Source: Devriesea agamarum
Lineage (GTDB): Bacteria > Actinomycetota > Actinomycetes > Actinomycetales > Dermabacteraceae
Reading direction: 5' to 3'
Assembly: GCF_900070355.1 (NCBI RefSeq)
Contig: NZ_LN849456.1
Span: 2,894,881 to 2,958,880 of the forward strand
DNA length: 64,000 nucleotides
Shown here one piece after another: positions 26,227 to 34,607 of the stretch. Each line of letters begins with the position of its first letter. The first letter of the stretch is position 1. Made by a program: the position numbers and the translations under genes. Below the pieces are notes generated by a model, which worked only from the letters and a program-made list of their open reading frames with translations, did not search any database and was not told the origin of the DNA.

Positions 26227-27072
26227 TTAGGTGAGGGGTGTGGCGAGGGTGGTGTATTGGGTGATGAGGAGTTGTTTGGTGGTGGTGAGGGTGAGGGGGA
26301 TGGTGCCGTGTTGGGTGGGGGTGGTCCAGGTGATGGTCCAGTGGGCGGTGGTGGTGATGGTGTAGGTGTGGTGGGGTTGGTGGGTGCTGGTGTGGGTGTA
26401 GGTGTGTCCGCAGGTGGGGGAGGGGTTGGTGCCGTGTCCGGGGTAGGGGGTTGTGGTGGTGCAGGTGAGGGTGGTGTGGTCGCCGGTGGTGATGGTGAGG
26501 TGGGTGAGGTGGGCGGTGGCGGTGATGGTGGTGGTGTGGTTGGGGGTGGTGGCGGTGATGGTGAGGGGTCCGGTGGTGTGGGGGTTGGGTGTGGTCCAGA
26601 ACCAGACGGGTAGGCCGATGGCTCCGGGGGTGTGGGGGTTGTCGGGGGTGGAGTGGAGGGTGGGTGGTTGGAGGTGCATGGTGTTGAGGATGGTGGTGGT
26701 GATGGTGGTGGGTGTGTGGGGTGGTGTGTTGGGTGTGGGTGTGGTTGGTGTGGTGGGGTGTGGGGCGTTGATGGTGGCGGTGAGGTTGGTGTGGGGGAAG
26801 TGGATGGTGTAGCCCTGGGTGGTGGGGGTGAGGGTTGTGGTGGGTTGTGTGGCGGGCACGGCGCTGGCGGTACCGCTGTGATGGGTTGTGTGGCTGGTAT
26901 TGATTGTTTTGGTTTCGGTAACTCCGACGGTCACCGAACCTATCCCGCTCCTAAAATGATTTTGAACGTCTATGTAGCTTTTGTCGTCAGCGTGGGCTGA
27001 CGGGGCTAGTCCGACTAGCCCGGCGATGCTCAGAGCTGTGGCGGCTATTAGTGTTTGAAATGTTCTGCGCAT
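26227..27072 (-). CDS. Secreted Thr/His/Pro-rich protein with PKD-like C-terminal region
   Basis: 281 aa. A Sec signal peptide (MRRTFQTLIAATALSIAGLVGLAPSAHA, cut after SAHA) is followed by an extremely Thr/His/Pro-rich chain. The C-terminal part retains a pattern known from actinobacterial secreted proteins with a PKD-like domain: IGLPVWFWT, then LTITATT, TCGHTYTHTS and HWTITWT. Its codons are nearly all ACC, CAC and CCC-like, so the top strand reads as GGTGGTG for 600 bases, unlike any neighbour. The start overlaps the 3' end of the upstream lipoprotein gene by 25 bases. Function unknown; an exported envelope partner of the lipoprotein is likely. Confidence 0.75.
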   Translation of the reverse strand: MRRTFQTLIAATALSIAGLVGLAPSAHADDKSYIDVQNHFRSGIGSVTVGVTETKTINTSHTTHHSGTASAVPATQPTTTLTPTTQGYTIHFPHTNLTATINAPHPTTPTTPTPNTPPHTPTTITTTILNTMHLQPPTLHSTPDNPHTPGAIGLPVWFWTTPNPHTTGPLTITATTPNHTTTITATAHLTHLTITTGDHTTLTCTTTTPYPGHGTNPSPTCGHTYTHTSTHQPHHTYTITTTAHWTITWTTPTQHGTIPLTLTTTKQLLITQYTTLATPLT

Positions 27073-27611
27073 GACATGCTTTCCGGGTAGTAGCCCATTT
27101 CTTTGATCATCCAGGGAGATTTGTCGTCGCGGCGGATAAGGGTGAATCTGGAAACTGCTTCGCCGTTTCCTTCATTGCTGATGGTGACTGGTTTTCCGTC
27201 TTTGCTGGCTTTTTGGTCGCGGATGTTGTTGCAGAATTCGATGATGGAGGTGGTGCTGGTGGTGTTGATGGTGGTCCAGTCGGTGAGGTGTCGTGGCCCG
27301 GTGATGATGGCTCCGGTGGCTGCGTTGTCCTTATCTCCTTCTTCGCTTTTAGCGGCGACGTCAGGAACAAGGAATTCGTGGTTGTAGCGGAGGTCTTTCC
27401 AGCCGTGGGCGGCGGCTTGGTCGGCGGCATTGAAGAAGTTTTGGACGCGTTCTTTGGGGTTTTGTTGTGCGATGGGTTTTGGGGTGGGAGAGGTTGTTGT
27501 GGTGTGGGTTGGGGTGGGTGGTGGTGGGGTGTGTGAGGCGCAGGCCGTGGTCAGGGCGAGGCTGAGCAGAGCCAGGGTGAGAGTGGCGATGCGACGCATA
27601 ACAGGGGTCAT
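27048..27611 (-). CDS. Putative lipoprotein
   Basis: 187 aa from the ATG at 27611, chosen because AGGAAG lies 7 bases upstream. Signal peptide MRRIATLTLALLSLALTTAC carries a lipobox (LTTAC), followed by a Pro/Thr linker (about residues 30-50). A folded domain starts at NPKERVQNFFNAADQAAAHGWKDLRY and ends with SPWMIKEMGYYPESMSCAEHF, including a Cys pair (FCNN and SCAEH). The family is not recognised. It is translated upstream of, and overlapping, the Thr/His-rich secreted protein, so the two likely act together outside the membrane. Confidence 0.78.
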   Translation of the reverse strand: MTPVMRRIATLTLALLSLALTTACASHTPPPPTPTHTTTTSPTPKPIAQQNPKERVQNFFNAADQAAAHGWKDLRYNHEFLVPDVAAKSEEGDKDNAATGAIITGPRHLTDWTTINTTSTTSIIEFCNNIRDQKASKDGKPVTISNEGNGEAVSRFTLIRRDDKSPWMIKEMGYYPESMSCAEHFKH

Positions 27612-27884
27612 GATGTTTCTTCCTGGGCATAGCTCGCTCGAAGCTCTCGCGGCATGACAAGCGTGCACGCTGTGGTCTGAGGATCATGCCCATGATCAAA
27701 AGGTCCCATGTGGGTGGATGAGAGCGATGCTAGACCTGAAAAACCCAATACGGGGCGTTGTGGAAGAAAGTGTTGATAACTGCTGTGGATGCGTGCTTAT
27801 CGTCCAGCAATGCGCGGCCGACACGGCCGATGCGGCCCGCTACAGCAACGTCAGTGATCTAACCGCTGTCGAGCCTGCTGTCCT

Positions 27885-28379
27885 CTAGCTGACGCGGCCG
27901 GTGTATTTCTCGCCGGGACCTTCTCCCGGTGCATCGGGGAAGGGTAACGCCTCGGCGAATGCTAGCTGGAGGGAGCGTAAGCCGTCTCGGAGTGAGCGAG
28001 CATGGTCGCCGCCGATTTCCGGTGCTCCGGCGGTGATCAGGCCAGCCAGAGCGGTGATGAGTTTACGGGCCTCGGCAAGGTCCTGGTAGTGGCCGGTGTC
28101 TTCGTCGTCCGCGAGGCCGATCTTGACCGCTGCGGCACTCATCAGGTGGACGGCGGCGGTGGTGATGATTTCGACGGCCGACACGTCGGCGATATCGCGA
28201 GCAGCCGACGCAACAACGTCTGACTCTGAGGAGGTTGTGCTGAGGTAGTCATCGGTGGCATCTAGGCCTGAAGCTGGGATGGCTGTGTTTGCGTCTGTGG
28301 AGACGGCATCTGTATATGAGGCGGCGGGGTCCGTGTCCGTGGTGTTCTTCGGCGAGGGGATGGACGAGGGTGAGGGCAC
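27885..28379 (-). CDS. DUF1844 family protein
   Basis: Conserved actinobacterial protein, function unknown. The DUF1844 core is clear: DVSAVEIITTAAVHLMSAAAVKIGL, DLAEARKLITALAGLITAGAPEIG, and LRDGLRSLQLAFAEALPFPDAPGEGPGEKYTG at the end. The start is set at the GTG 28379, which has AAGGAG 6 bases before it; a longer frame reaches an ATG at 28421. About 60 residues of Ser/Thr/Asp low complexity precede the core, longer than usual. It lies divergently upstream of infC, its usual position in this phylum. Confidence 0.85.
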   Translation of the reverse strand: MPSPSSIPSPKNTTDTDPAASYTDAVSTDANTAIPASGLDATDDYLSTTSSESDVVASAARDIADVSAVEIITTAAVHLMSAAAVKIGLADDEDTGHYQDLAEARKLITALAGLITAGAPEIGGDHARSLRDGLRSLQLAFAEALPFPDAPGEGPGEKYTGRVS

Positions 28380-28913
28380 GGTCGCTCCTTGACCTGGATC
28401 GAGTTCTGTGGCGCTATACAACGCTGTATGAGCGTACGTCGCTGCGCCCGTTGGCGTGCGACCGCCCTCGCCTATGGTAAACGCGAACGACGTCAGGTAA
28501 GTAAATAGGTGGTCGTGCTGCCGGTAATAGGTGGTGTGCCCTTATGTGCTGTATCCAGGATCCCTCATAACGGCTGCTGTGCGGGTTCCAACTATCGACT
28601 CCGCAATTGCCCGAGCCACCGGGTCTAACCGGGAGGCGACGCAGCTCACGGTGTGGATTGGGTGGGTGACTGCTACACTCATGTCAAGGAATATGACGTT
28701 CCGACGTTGAAGTGGAGACCTCTCCCACCTCGTAGTCGACTGTCCACCCTGCGCTTTAGTAGCGGGAATTGGCGACAGATTACCTGGTCAGTGCCGAACT
28801 TTTCGGTTTGGATGAACGCTCACAGTGCGCGATGCACGCTGTGTTCGCTGAGGCCCTCATGGAAACGTGGGGGCTTTTGTCATGTTCGACAGGCAACAAG
28901 GTGAGGAGCCACC
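28380..28913 (+). promoter_or_regulatory. infC upstream region and leader
   Basis: About 530 bases. TACACT at 28674-28679 is a -10 candidate, giving a leader of about 230 nt. The leader holds an inverted repeat (CACAG...CTGTG, 28821-28843) and then a terminator-like hairpin. A long structured leader of this sort before infC-rpmI-rplT fits autogenous control by L20 or IF3, as known from other bacteria; the mechanism here is inference. Confidence 0.5.
28853..28879 (+). terminator. Attenuator-like hairpin in the infC leader
   Basis: GCCCTCATG and CGTGGGGGC pair as 9 bp closed by a GAAA tetraloop, followed directly by TTTTG. It ends about 35 bases before the infC start, where read-through would be needed for expression. 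Confidence 0.65.
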
Positions 28914-29537
28914 ATCAGCGAACCACGTATTAACGACCGCATCCGCGTCTCCGAGGTCCGACTCGTCGGACCGGGCGGCGAACAGGTCGGCATCGTGCGA
29001 TTGGACGATGCGCTGCGACTCGCACGGGAGGCCGATCTCGATCTAGTCGAGGTCGCCCCCGACGCTCGTCCGCCGGTGTGCCGACTCATGGATTACGGCA
29101 AGTACAAGTACGAGGCCGCCATGAAGTCTCGCGAGGCGCGGAAGAATCAGGCGAACATGGATCTTAAAGAGATCCGTATGAACCTGAAGATCGACAAGCA
29201 CGATTACGAGACCAAGCGCGGGCATATTGAGCGCTTCCTGTCCGGCGGAGACAAGGTGAAAGTCACGATCCGTTTCCGCGGTCGTGAGCAGTCCCGCCCA
29301 GAAATGGGCATTAGGCTGCTGTCGCGCCTGGCGGAAGATGTGTCCGAGCATGGATTTGTCGAGTCGCACCCCCGCCAAGACGGTCGCAACATGGTCATGG
29401 TGATTGGCCCGACCAAGAAGAAGGCGCAGGCTCGGGCGGAGGCGCGCAAGCGTAAAACCGACGCCGAAAAGGCCCAGCGTTCAGCCGCTGCGGGGAGCGG
29501 TGCAGCGAAGGCAGAAACCGCCACCGCCAGCGAGTAA
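28914..29537 (+). CDS. infC: Translation initiation factor IF-3, ATC start codon
   Basis: Binds the 30S subunit and controls start-codon choice and subunit dissociation. The N-domain ([27 protein letters not shown]) and the C-domain ([19 protein letters not shown] and later the [10 protein letters not shown] loop) are complete. The conserved protein begins at the ATC at 28914, with GAGGAG 5 bases upstream. An in-frame TGA sits 12 bases earlier, and the first ordinary start codon in frame (GTG at 28992) would delete the N-domain core. So initiation at ATC is required, as with the AUU start of E. coli infC, which allows autoregulation. The C-terminus is Ala-rich. Confidence 0.93.
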   Translation: MSEPRINDRIRVSEVRLVGPGGEQVGIVRLDDALRLAREADLDLVEVAPDARPPVCRLMDYGKYKYEAAMKSREARKNQANMDLKEIRMNLKIDKHDYETKRGHIERFLSGGDKVKVTIRFRGREQSRPEMGIRLLSRLAEDVSEHGFVESHPRQDGRNMVMVIGPTKKKAQARAEARKRKTDAEKAQRSAAAGSGAAKAETATASE

Positions 29538-29627
29538 GTAATACTCGCGACCCAGCAGTCGTAGTTCCGTCCGGACCCGTCTGTCCCTCGACCGGCGGCC
29601 CACCCGAGAATGAAGGAGAACGGCACG

Positions 29628-29822
29628 ATGCCGAAAAACAAGACCCATAGCGGTACGAAGAAGCGCGTGCGCGTGACCGGATCCGGCAAGCTCATGCGCG
29701 AGCAGGTCGGCACTCGTCACCTCAACGAGCACAAGTCGGCCAAGCGCAAGCGTCGCTTGGGCCTGGATACGGCAGTTGCCAAGTCCGATGTCAAGCGCGT
29801 TAAGCGACTCCTCGGGCGCTGA
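29628..29822 (+). CDS. rpmI: 50S ribosomal protein L35
   Basis: 64 aa, normal length. [20 protein letters not shown] at the start and [10 protein letters not shown] in the middle are L35 hallmarks. The ATG at 29628 has AAGGAG about 10 bases upstream; an in-frame ATG at 29610 would add six residues. Second gene of the infC-rpmI-rplT operon. Confidence 0.97.
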   Translation: MPKNKTHSGTKKRVRVTGSGKLMREQVGTRHLNEHKSAKRKRRLGLDTAVAKSDVKRVKRLLGR

Positions 29823-29905
29823 CTTTCGCCCCAGCGTCCGACTGATGCCCCACTGAGCGGGCGTCACGGCGCACCCCTCACACGTCACCAACAAAGGAGA
29901 ATCAC

Positions 29906-30286
29906 GTGGCACGCGTGAAGCGGGCGGTTAACGCCCAGAAGAAGCGTCGGGAGATCCTCGAACAGGCTAGTGGTTACCGTGGACAGCGTTCACGCCTGTA
30001 CCGCAAGGCCAAAGAGCAGGTCCTCCACTCGATGACCTACAACTACCGCGACCGGAAGGTGCGCAAGTCCGACTTCCGTCGGCTGTGGATTCAGCGCATC
30101 AACGCGGCAGCTCGTGCCAACGGCATGACCTACAACCGGTTCATTCAGGGCCTCAGCCTGGCAGGCGTGGGCGTGGACCGCCGCATGCTGGCCGAGCTCG
30201 CCGTCAACGACCAGGCAGCGTTTGCCGCCCTGGTCGAGGTTGCGAAGAAGGCACTGCCCAAGGACGTCAATGCGCCGGCCGCCTGA
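29906..30286 (+). CDS. rplT: 50S ribosomal protein L20
   Basis: 126 aa. [37 protein letters not shown] (start), [27 protein letters not shown] (RNA-binding helix) and the C-terminal [20 protein letters not shown] are typical. GTG start with AAAGGAG upstream. L20 binds 23S rRNA early in assembly and represses its own operon in many bacteria. Confidence 0.97.
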   Translation: MARVKRAVNAQKKRREILEQASGYRGQRSRLYRKAKEQVLHSMTYNYRDRKVRKSDFRRLWIQRINAAARANGMTYNRFIQGLSLAGVGVDRRMLAELAVNDQAAFAALVEVAKKALPKDVNAPAA

Positions 30287-30294
30287 GCCGTCGT

Positions 30295-31200
30295 ATGACC
30301 CCTCATATCTCTGAGCACGAGCGTCCGGACGACGCAATGCTGGCTAACCCTCGGTCCGACCGAGTCCGCCGCATTAGCGCCTTGTCCGGGCGCTCGTTGC
30401 GTCGACGTACCGGGCTATTCCGAGTGGAAGGTCCGCAGGCAGTGCGCTCCCTCGTGCGTTATCGCAGTGACCTTCTCTGCGAGCTGTATGCAACACCGGA
30501 AGCCGCCCGCCGTCACCCGGATATCCTCGACCGCTGCACCGGCAAGGTTCTCACGGTGACCGACGAGGTTCTGGCCGCCATGGTCTCTGCCCGAACCCGA
30601 GACGACGATACTGGGCCCGCGCAAACTATGGTCACGCCCCAGGGGATCGTGGCGGTTGCGCGCACTGAACACACCGCACTAGCTGACCTGCAACCGATTC
30701 TGACTGCCGGTGCAACTGCCCGCACCAGCCTCACAATCGCTGTTATGCACGAGGTCCGGGACCCAGGGAATGCCGGAACCGTGATCCGCGCTGCAGACGC
30801 CGCCGGTGCACAGGCCGTCATCCTCACCCGTGCCAGCGTCGACGTGTTCTCCCCCAAAGTCGTGCGCTCCACAGCAGGTAGCCTCTTTCACCTGCCGGTG
30901 ATCACCGGTGCTGATCTTGGCGAGACCTTGAACGTCCTGCGCACAGCCCAGGTGCAAACGCTTGCAACCTCCGGACGCGCAGAACACGACCTATTCACCG
31001 CCAATCTGTCTGCGCGACGGGCATGGATCTTCGGCAACGAAGCGCATGGGCTCGACGCCGATGCTCTGGCCAATGCTGATATGCGGGTTCGGATTCCTTT
31101 GAAGGGGCGCGCGGAGTCATTAAACCTCGCGATGGCGGCCACCCTCTGCTTGTTCTCCGGGACTGGTTCGAGCACTCATCCAGAGCACGCCCCAGGCTAG
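30295..31200 (+). CDS. TrmH/SpoU family RNA 2'-O-methyltransferase
   Basis: SAM-dependent ribose methyltransferase, probably for 23S rRNA, of about 301 aa. An N-terminal SpoU substrate-binding domain (RRTGLFRVEGPQAVRSLV) precedes the knotted SPOUT domain. SPOUT motifs are HEVRDPGNAGTVIRAADAAG (about 155-174), VFSPKVVRSTAGSLFHLPV, RRAWIFGNEAHGLD and VRIPLKGRAESLNLAMAA at the C-terminus. It starts 8 bases after rplT, with no SD, so coupling to rplT is likely; ATG 30337 is an alternative start. Confidence 0.9.
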   Translation: MTPHISEHERPDDAMLANPRSDRVRRISALSGRSLRRRTGLFRVEGPQAVRSLVRYRSDLLCELYATPEAARRHPDILDRCTGKVLTVTDEVLAAMVSARTRDDDTGPAQTMVTPQGIVAVARTEHTALADLQPILTAGATARTSLTIAVMHEVRDPGNAGTVIRAADAAGAQAVILTRASVDVFSPKVVRSTAGSLFHLPVITGADLGETLNVLRTAQVQTLATSGRAEHDLFTANLSARRAWIFGNEAHGLDADALANADMRVRIPLKGRAESLNLAMAATLCLFSGTGSSTHPEHAPG

Positions 31201-31275
31201 GAAAAGCGCGTTCAGGGCTGGGGGAACGGTCTGCGCGAGTGACCGGTCGTGACATCGCCTCGAGCGACCGACCGG

Positions 31276-31317
31276 CACCGTATTGTCGACACTGTACTGC
31301 CGACACCGTATTGCGTG
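31276..31317 (+). repeat. 14-bp x 3 tandem array
   Basis: CACCGTATTGTCGA, CACTGTACTGCCGA and CACCGTATTGCGTG follow each other in the gap between the methyltransferase and ctaG genes. Non-coding. Confidence 0.7.
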
Positions 31318-31451
31318 AACGGCCGACCCGCCGCGTTAACGGACCGAGAGCCGTCAGTAACCGGGGTCAGAACCCCTAGGGCCGAGGCAGCAGCGATCCT
31401 ACGGATCTCACAACCGCTCCGGCATCTCAGCCAAATCATCAGGTGTCCTCT

Positions 31452-31531
31452 TTGAATACAGCCATCCCCGGTTGAATACAGCCATCCCCGGTTGAATGCA
31501 GCCGTCCTCGCTCGAACACAGCCACCCTCGG
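31452..31531 (+). repeat. 20-bp x 4 tandem array before ctaG
   Basis: TTGAATACAGCCATCCCCGG occurs twice perfectly (31452 and 31472). Two decayed copies follow at 31492 and 31512. It lies about 95 bases before the ctaG start. The rest of 31201-31625 holds no gene. Confidence 0.9.
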
Positions 31532-31625
31532 TTTGCTGATCGGACAGAGTGACTTGATCCGAGTAGCCTGACATTATTCTCGCTCGTCCCGTACCCACCT
31601 CGGTCCGTCTCAAAGGAGCATGATC

Positions 31626-33683
31626 GTGACCACCAACGCGTCGTTGGAGCAGCAGGCGAACGCATCCGATGCCCCGGCGATCTCTGGGCGACGCAGCCTC
31701 GGAGTTCTCGCCGCACTGTTTGCCCCGGTGATGATTTTGTCGGCCATTGTTGGACTCCTCATCACCGGCGCCAACGCCGCCTCAGCTACCGGTTTAGTTC
31801 CCGAAAGCTTCGCCGTGTCGTGGGGATTCCCGGTTGTACGCGCTTTGCATCACTGCGCGATGCTGTTGTGCGTCGGTGCCCTGGTGATCGTGGTGCTATT
31901 TTTACCGGCGGCCTCGCGCGAGCGGACCGGTGACTTAGACGGCGCACGCGCGGTGATTACCCGCCACGCGGCATGGGCAGCGGGTGCATGGGCGGTTCTC
32001 GGACTGGCCATGAACCTGATGACCTACCTCGACGCAATCGGGGATTTGGGGGGAACCCGCGACGTACTCGGCGGGTTTATCGACTATGCGCTTCGGGTAG
32101 GCCTTGGACAGATTCAGTTGGCGTCTACCATTTTCGTGATTGCGGCTGCTCATTTTTTAGCGTTGGCGCGGCGTATCAATACGGTGTGCTGGGGATTTGC
32201 TTTCGTCGTGGTCGCGGTTTTGCTGCTCGGACTCGCAGGGCATTCAGGGTCTTCCACCGATCACCTCAACGCGGTCAATGCGCTGGCTGTCCATCTGATT
32301 GCCGTGTCGGTTTGGGTGGGCTGCTTAGTGGTGCTGGTCATTGAGCGGCGGGTGATCGGTGACCAGCTCGGTGTCGTGATAGCCCGGTATTCGCCGTTCG
32401 CGTTTGCGTGCTTCATTGCCATTGCAATCTCTGGAATCATTAACGCCGCAATCCGGTTAACAGGTCCGGCGGATTTATTGACTACCAGCTACGGCTGGGT
32501 GGTTAGCGCGAAAATTCTGCTAATGGTTGTGCTTGGGGTTTTCGGATGGTGGCAGCGTCACCATCATCTGGGCTGGTGGGCAGAGCATGAGCGTCGCGGA
32601 ACCTCTCCAGGGTTTTTGCGCACCACCGTGAATGAGACGCTGCTGATGGCCTTGGTGATCGGCATTTCGATTGCGCTGTCGCGGTCGGCTCCTCCGCAGC
32701 CGCAGTCATTCCCACAGAATCTGCGGGTGGAGGCACTGGTGGGGTACGCGCCTCCAGCGTCCCCGTTCAACATGGAGACCCTGTTCACCCAGTGGCGGAT
32801 CGATTGGATCATGCTGGGTGTTGCGCTCACGATGGCGGGGCTCTATATCGCAGGGGTGGTGCGATTGATGCGCCGAGGGGATTCCTGGTCGGCGTGGCGC
32901 ACGGTGCCGTTTCTGCTCGGTTGCCTCGCTTTTATCTGGGTGATGAGCGGTGGTCCGGCCGCGTACGGCATGGTGCTGTTCCAGGCGCATATGGTCCAGC
33001 ACATGGCTTTGATGATGGTGGTGCCGCCGCTATGGGTGCTAGGTGCTCCTGTCACTCTCTTGACCCGGGCGGTCGCTCCGCGCACAGATGGGTCGCGGGG
33101 GATCCGAGAGTGGACCCTGGTGGTCATGCATTCTCGGTATGCCCGTATCTTGTCGTTCGCGCCGGTTGCTGGGGTGCTGTTCGCGGGGTCACTGGTCGCT
33201 TTTTACTTCACGCCGCTGTTTACCATCGCGATGTTCGATCACCTGGGCCATGTGCTGATGACGGTGCACTTTTTGGCATCTGGATATCTTTTCAGTTGGG
33301 TTTTGATTGGGGTGGATCCGTCACCGCATCCGCTGAACCATACGTTGCGCCTGATAACCCTGCTGGTGACTCTGTCTTTCCACGCGTTTTTCGGGGTTGC
33401 GGTGATTTCGAGCACGGATATTCTCGGCATGCCGTGGTATCAGGCATTGGGAATGTACGGGCCGGAGCAGCTCGCGTTGAACCAGCGAATCGGTGGCTCC
33501 ATTATGTGGGGTATATCGGAGATTCCGACGGTGTTGCTGGGGATCGGAGTCATCATCCAATGGACCACATCTGATGAGCGACGGGCTCGTCAGTGGGACC
33601 GCAAAGCTGATCGCGATGGTGGTGCGGAACTGGCCGCGTACAACGAGAAACTCCGCCAGCTAGCCGCCCGAGATGGCGACTAG
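31626..33683 (+). CDS. CopD-CtaG fusion, copper transport / cytochrome oxidase assembly membrane protein
   Basis: Polytopic membrane protein of 685 aa. The first half (about 15-330) is a CopD-like copper import domain of about eight helices with conserved His positions (HHCAM, HSGSSTDHLNAVNALAVHLIAVSVWVG). The second half (about 350-660) is a caa3-type CtaG domain of about seven helices, with FQAHMVQHMALMMVVPPLWVLGAPV and FDHLGHVLMTVHFLASGYLF. It probably moves copper for CuA/CuB assembly of cytochrome oxidase. The GTG at 31626 is chosen because AAAGGAG stands 7 bases upstream; the ATG at 31620 is too near. Fusion of these two domains is common in actinobacteria. Confidence 0.9.
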   Translation: MTTNASLEQQANASDAPAISGRRSLGVLAALFAPVMILSAIVGLLITGANAASATGLVPESFAVSWGFPVVRALHHCAMLLCVGALVIVVLFLPAASRERTGDLDGARAVITRHAAWAAGAWAVLGLAMNLMTYLDAIGDLGGTRDVLGGFIDYALRVGLGQIQLASTIFVIAAAHFLALARRINTVCWGFAFVVVAVLLLGLAGHSGSSTDHLNAVNALAVHLIAVSVWVGCLVVLVIERRVIGDQLGVVIARYSPFAFACFIAIAISGIINAAIRLTGPADLLTTSYGWVVSAKILLMVVLGVFGWWQRHHHLGWWAEHERRGTSPGFLRTTVNETLLMALVIGISIALSRSAPPQPQSFPQNLRVEALVGYAPPASPFNMETLFTQWRIDWIMLGVALTMAGLYIAGVVRLMRRGDSWSAWRTVPFLLGCLAFIWVMSGGPAAYGMVLFQAHMVQHMALMMVVPPLWVLGAPVTLLTRAVAPRTDGSRGIREWTLVVMHSRYARILSFAPVAGVLFAGSLVAFYFTPLFTIAMFDHLGHVLMTVHFLASGYLFSWVLIGVDPSPHPLNHTLRLITLLVTLSFHAFFGVAVISSTDILGMPWYQALGMYGPEQLALNQRIGGSIMWGISEIPTVLLGIGVIIQWTTSDERRARQWDRKADRDGGAELAAYNEKLRQLAARDGD

Positions 33684-33700
33684 GCGACGGAGCGTCTGAC

Positions 33701-33800
33701 AACCTTGCGGAGACTTCGATAACTTTTCGGAGATTCTGGCACGCTATAGAAATTTCGATGACTTTGCGAAGATTCCGATAGGCCTTCGGAGTTCGTGACT
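33701..33800 (+). repeat. 20-bp x 5 degenerate tandem array after ctaG
   Basis: AACCTTGCGGAGACTTCGAT at 33701 and AACTTTTCGGAGATTCTGGC at 33721, followed by decayed copies at 33741, 33761 and 33781, each 20 bases. It lies between convergent genes. Confidence 0.8.
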
Positions 33801-33828
33801 AGCCCGTAGGGGTGCAGGGAGCGCGCTT

Positions 33829-33905
33829 CACCGCAGTCTGACCGCGTTAAAACAGTCGACCGCCGCACTGCGGTCTGACCGCCTAACCACGGCCAGACCG
33901 CCGTG
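33829..33905 (+). repeat. Second degenerate array after ctaG
   Basis: The motif (G)C(A/G)GTCTGACCGC recurs at 33832 and 33868 and, decayed, at 33890. It lies next to the 20-bp array. The unit is less regular. Confidence 0.5.
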
Positions 33906-33933
33906 TCACCACACATGGCCTTGACGCCTGGGG

Positions 33934-34566
33934 TTAGTCTGGGCGCTCGCCGACAAAGGCCGTTTTCTCCTCCCCGATAGTGGTGTCCTCACCGTGGCCG
34001 GTGTGCACAACCGTGTGACTGGGGAGCACGAACAAGCGTTCCTGGATGGAGCGTTCGATTGTCGGGCGGGATGAGAAAGACCTGCCTGTTGCGCCCGGAC
34101 CACCCTGGAAAAGGGTGTCGCCGCTGAAAATCGTGGACAGCGCCGGTACGTAATAACAGACAGATCCGGGAGAGTGGCCCGGGGTGTGAATCACCGTGAT
34201 GACGGCGTCGTCTCCGAGCGGGAATTCGTCGCCGTCTCGAACGTCCCGGTCCCATGGTCGGTTGGGATGGGTGAGGTTCCATAGGGGTTGATCATCCGGG
34301 TGCAAGCACAGCGGGGCGTGAAACTGATCGGCCAGAGCTGGGGCGCACGCAACATGATCGTCGTGGGCATGGGTGAGCAATACGCCGAGGACGCGGCGAT
34401 CCCCAACCAGGTTCGCTACGGCCTGGGTATCATGCGGCGCATCGAACACATAGCAATCGTCGTCATCTCCGATCACCCACGCGTTATTGTCCACATTGAA
34501 GGTTTCCCCATCCAGGGTGAAGGTTCCGCTGGTGACGGTGTGGTCGAGACGGATAGGTCCTGCCAT
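33934..34566 (-). CDS. MBL-fold metallohydrolase, partner of mycothiol formaldehyde dehydrogenase
   Basis: 210-aa glyoxalase II-like hydrolase. Metal ligands are visible in LTHAHDDHVACA (about 77-88), HTPGHSPGSVCYY (about 137-149), SGDTLFQGG (Asp) and VHTGHGEDTTIGEE (last His). The SD AGGAG lies 7 bases before the ATG. It follows the mycothiol dehydrogenase gene by 41 bases, a pairing found in mycobacteria and relatives. It would hydrolyse S-formylmycothiol or a similar thioester; the exact substrate is inferred from context. Confidence 0.87.
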   Translation of the reverse strand: MAGPIRLDHTVTSGTFTLDGETFNVDNNAWVIGDDDDCYVFDAPHDTQAVANLVGDRRVLGVLLTHAHDDHVACAPALADQFHAPLCLHPDDQPLWNLTHPNRPWDRDVRDGDEFPLGDDAVITVIHTPGHSPGSVCYYVPALSTIFSGDTLFQGGPGATGRSFSSRPTIERSIQERLFVLPSHTVVHTGHGEDTTIGEEKTAFVGERPD

Positions 34567-34607
34567 GTCATGCTCCTGGTGTTCTCGGTGTGGTGGGCAC
34601 GGGCGGG

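Noticed and set aside
26453..27000. Long plus-strand ORFs with Gly/Val/Trp-rich products
   Set aside because: They are the complement of the Thr/His/Pro-rich minus-strand gene, which has a signal peptide, an SD and family motifs. The plus frames have none of these.
28380..28913. T-box or amino-acid riboswitch before infC
   Set aside because: No T-box sequence or specifier arrangement was seen; only simple hairpins.
31452..31531. CRISPR-like array
   Set aside because: Units are directly adjacent with no spacers, 20 bp long, and no cas genes are near. It is a minisatellite.
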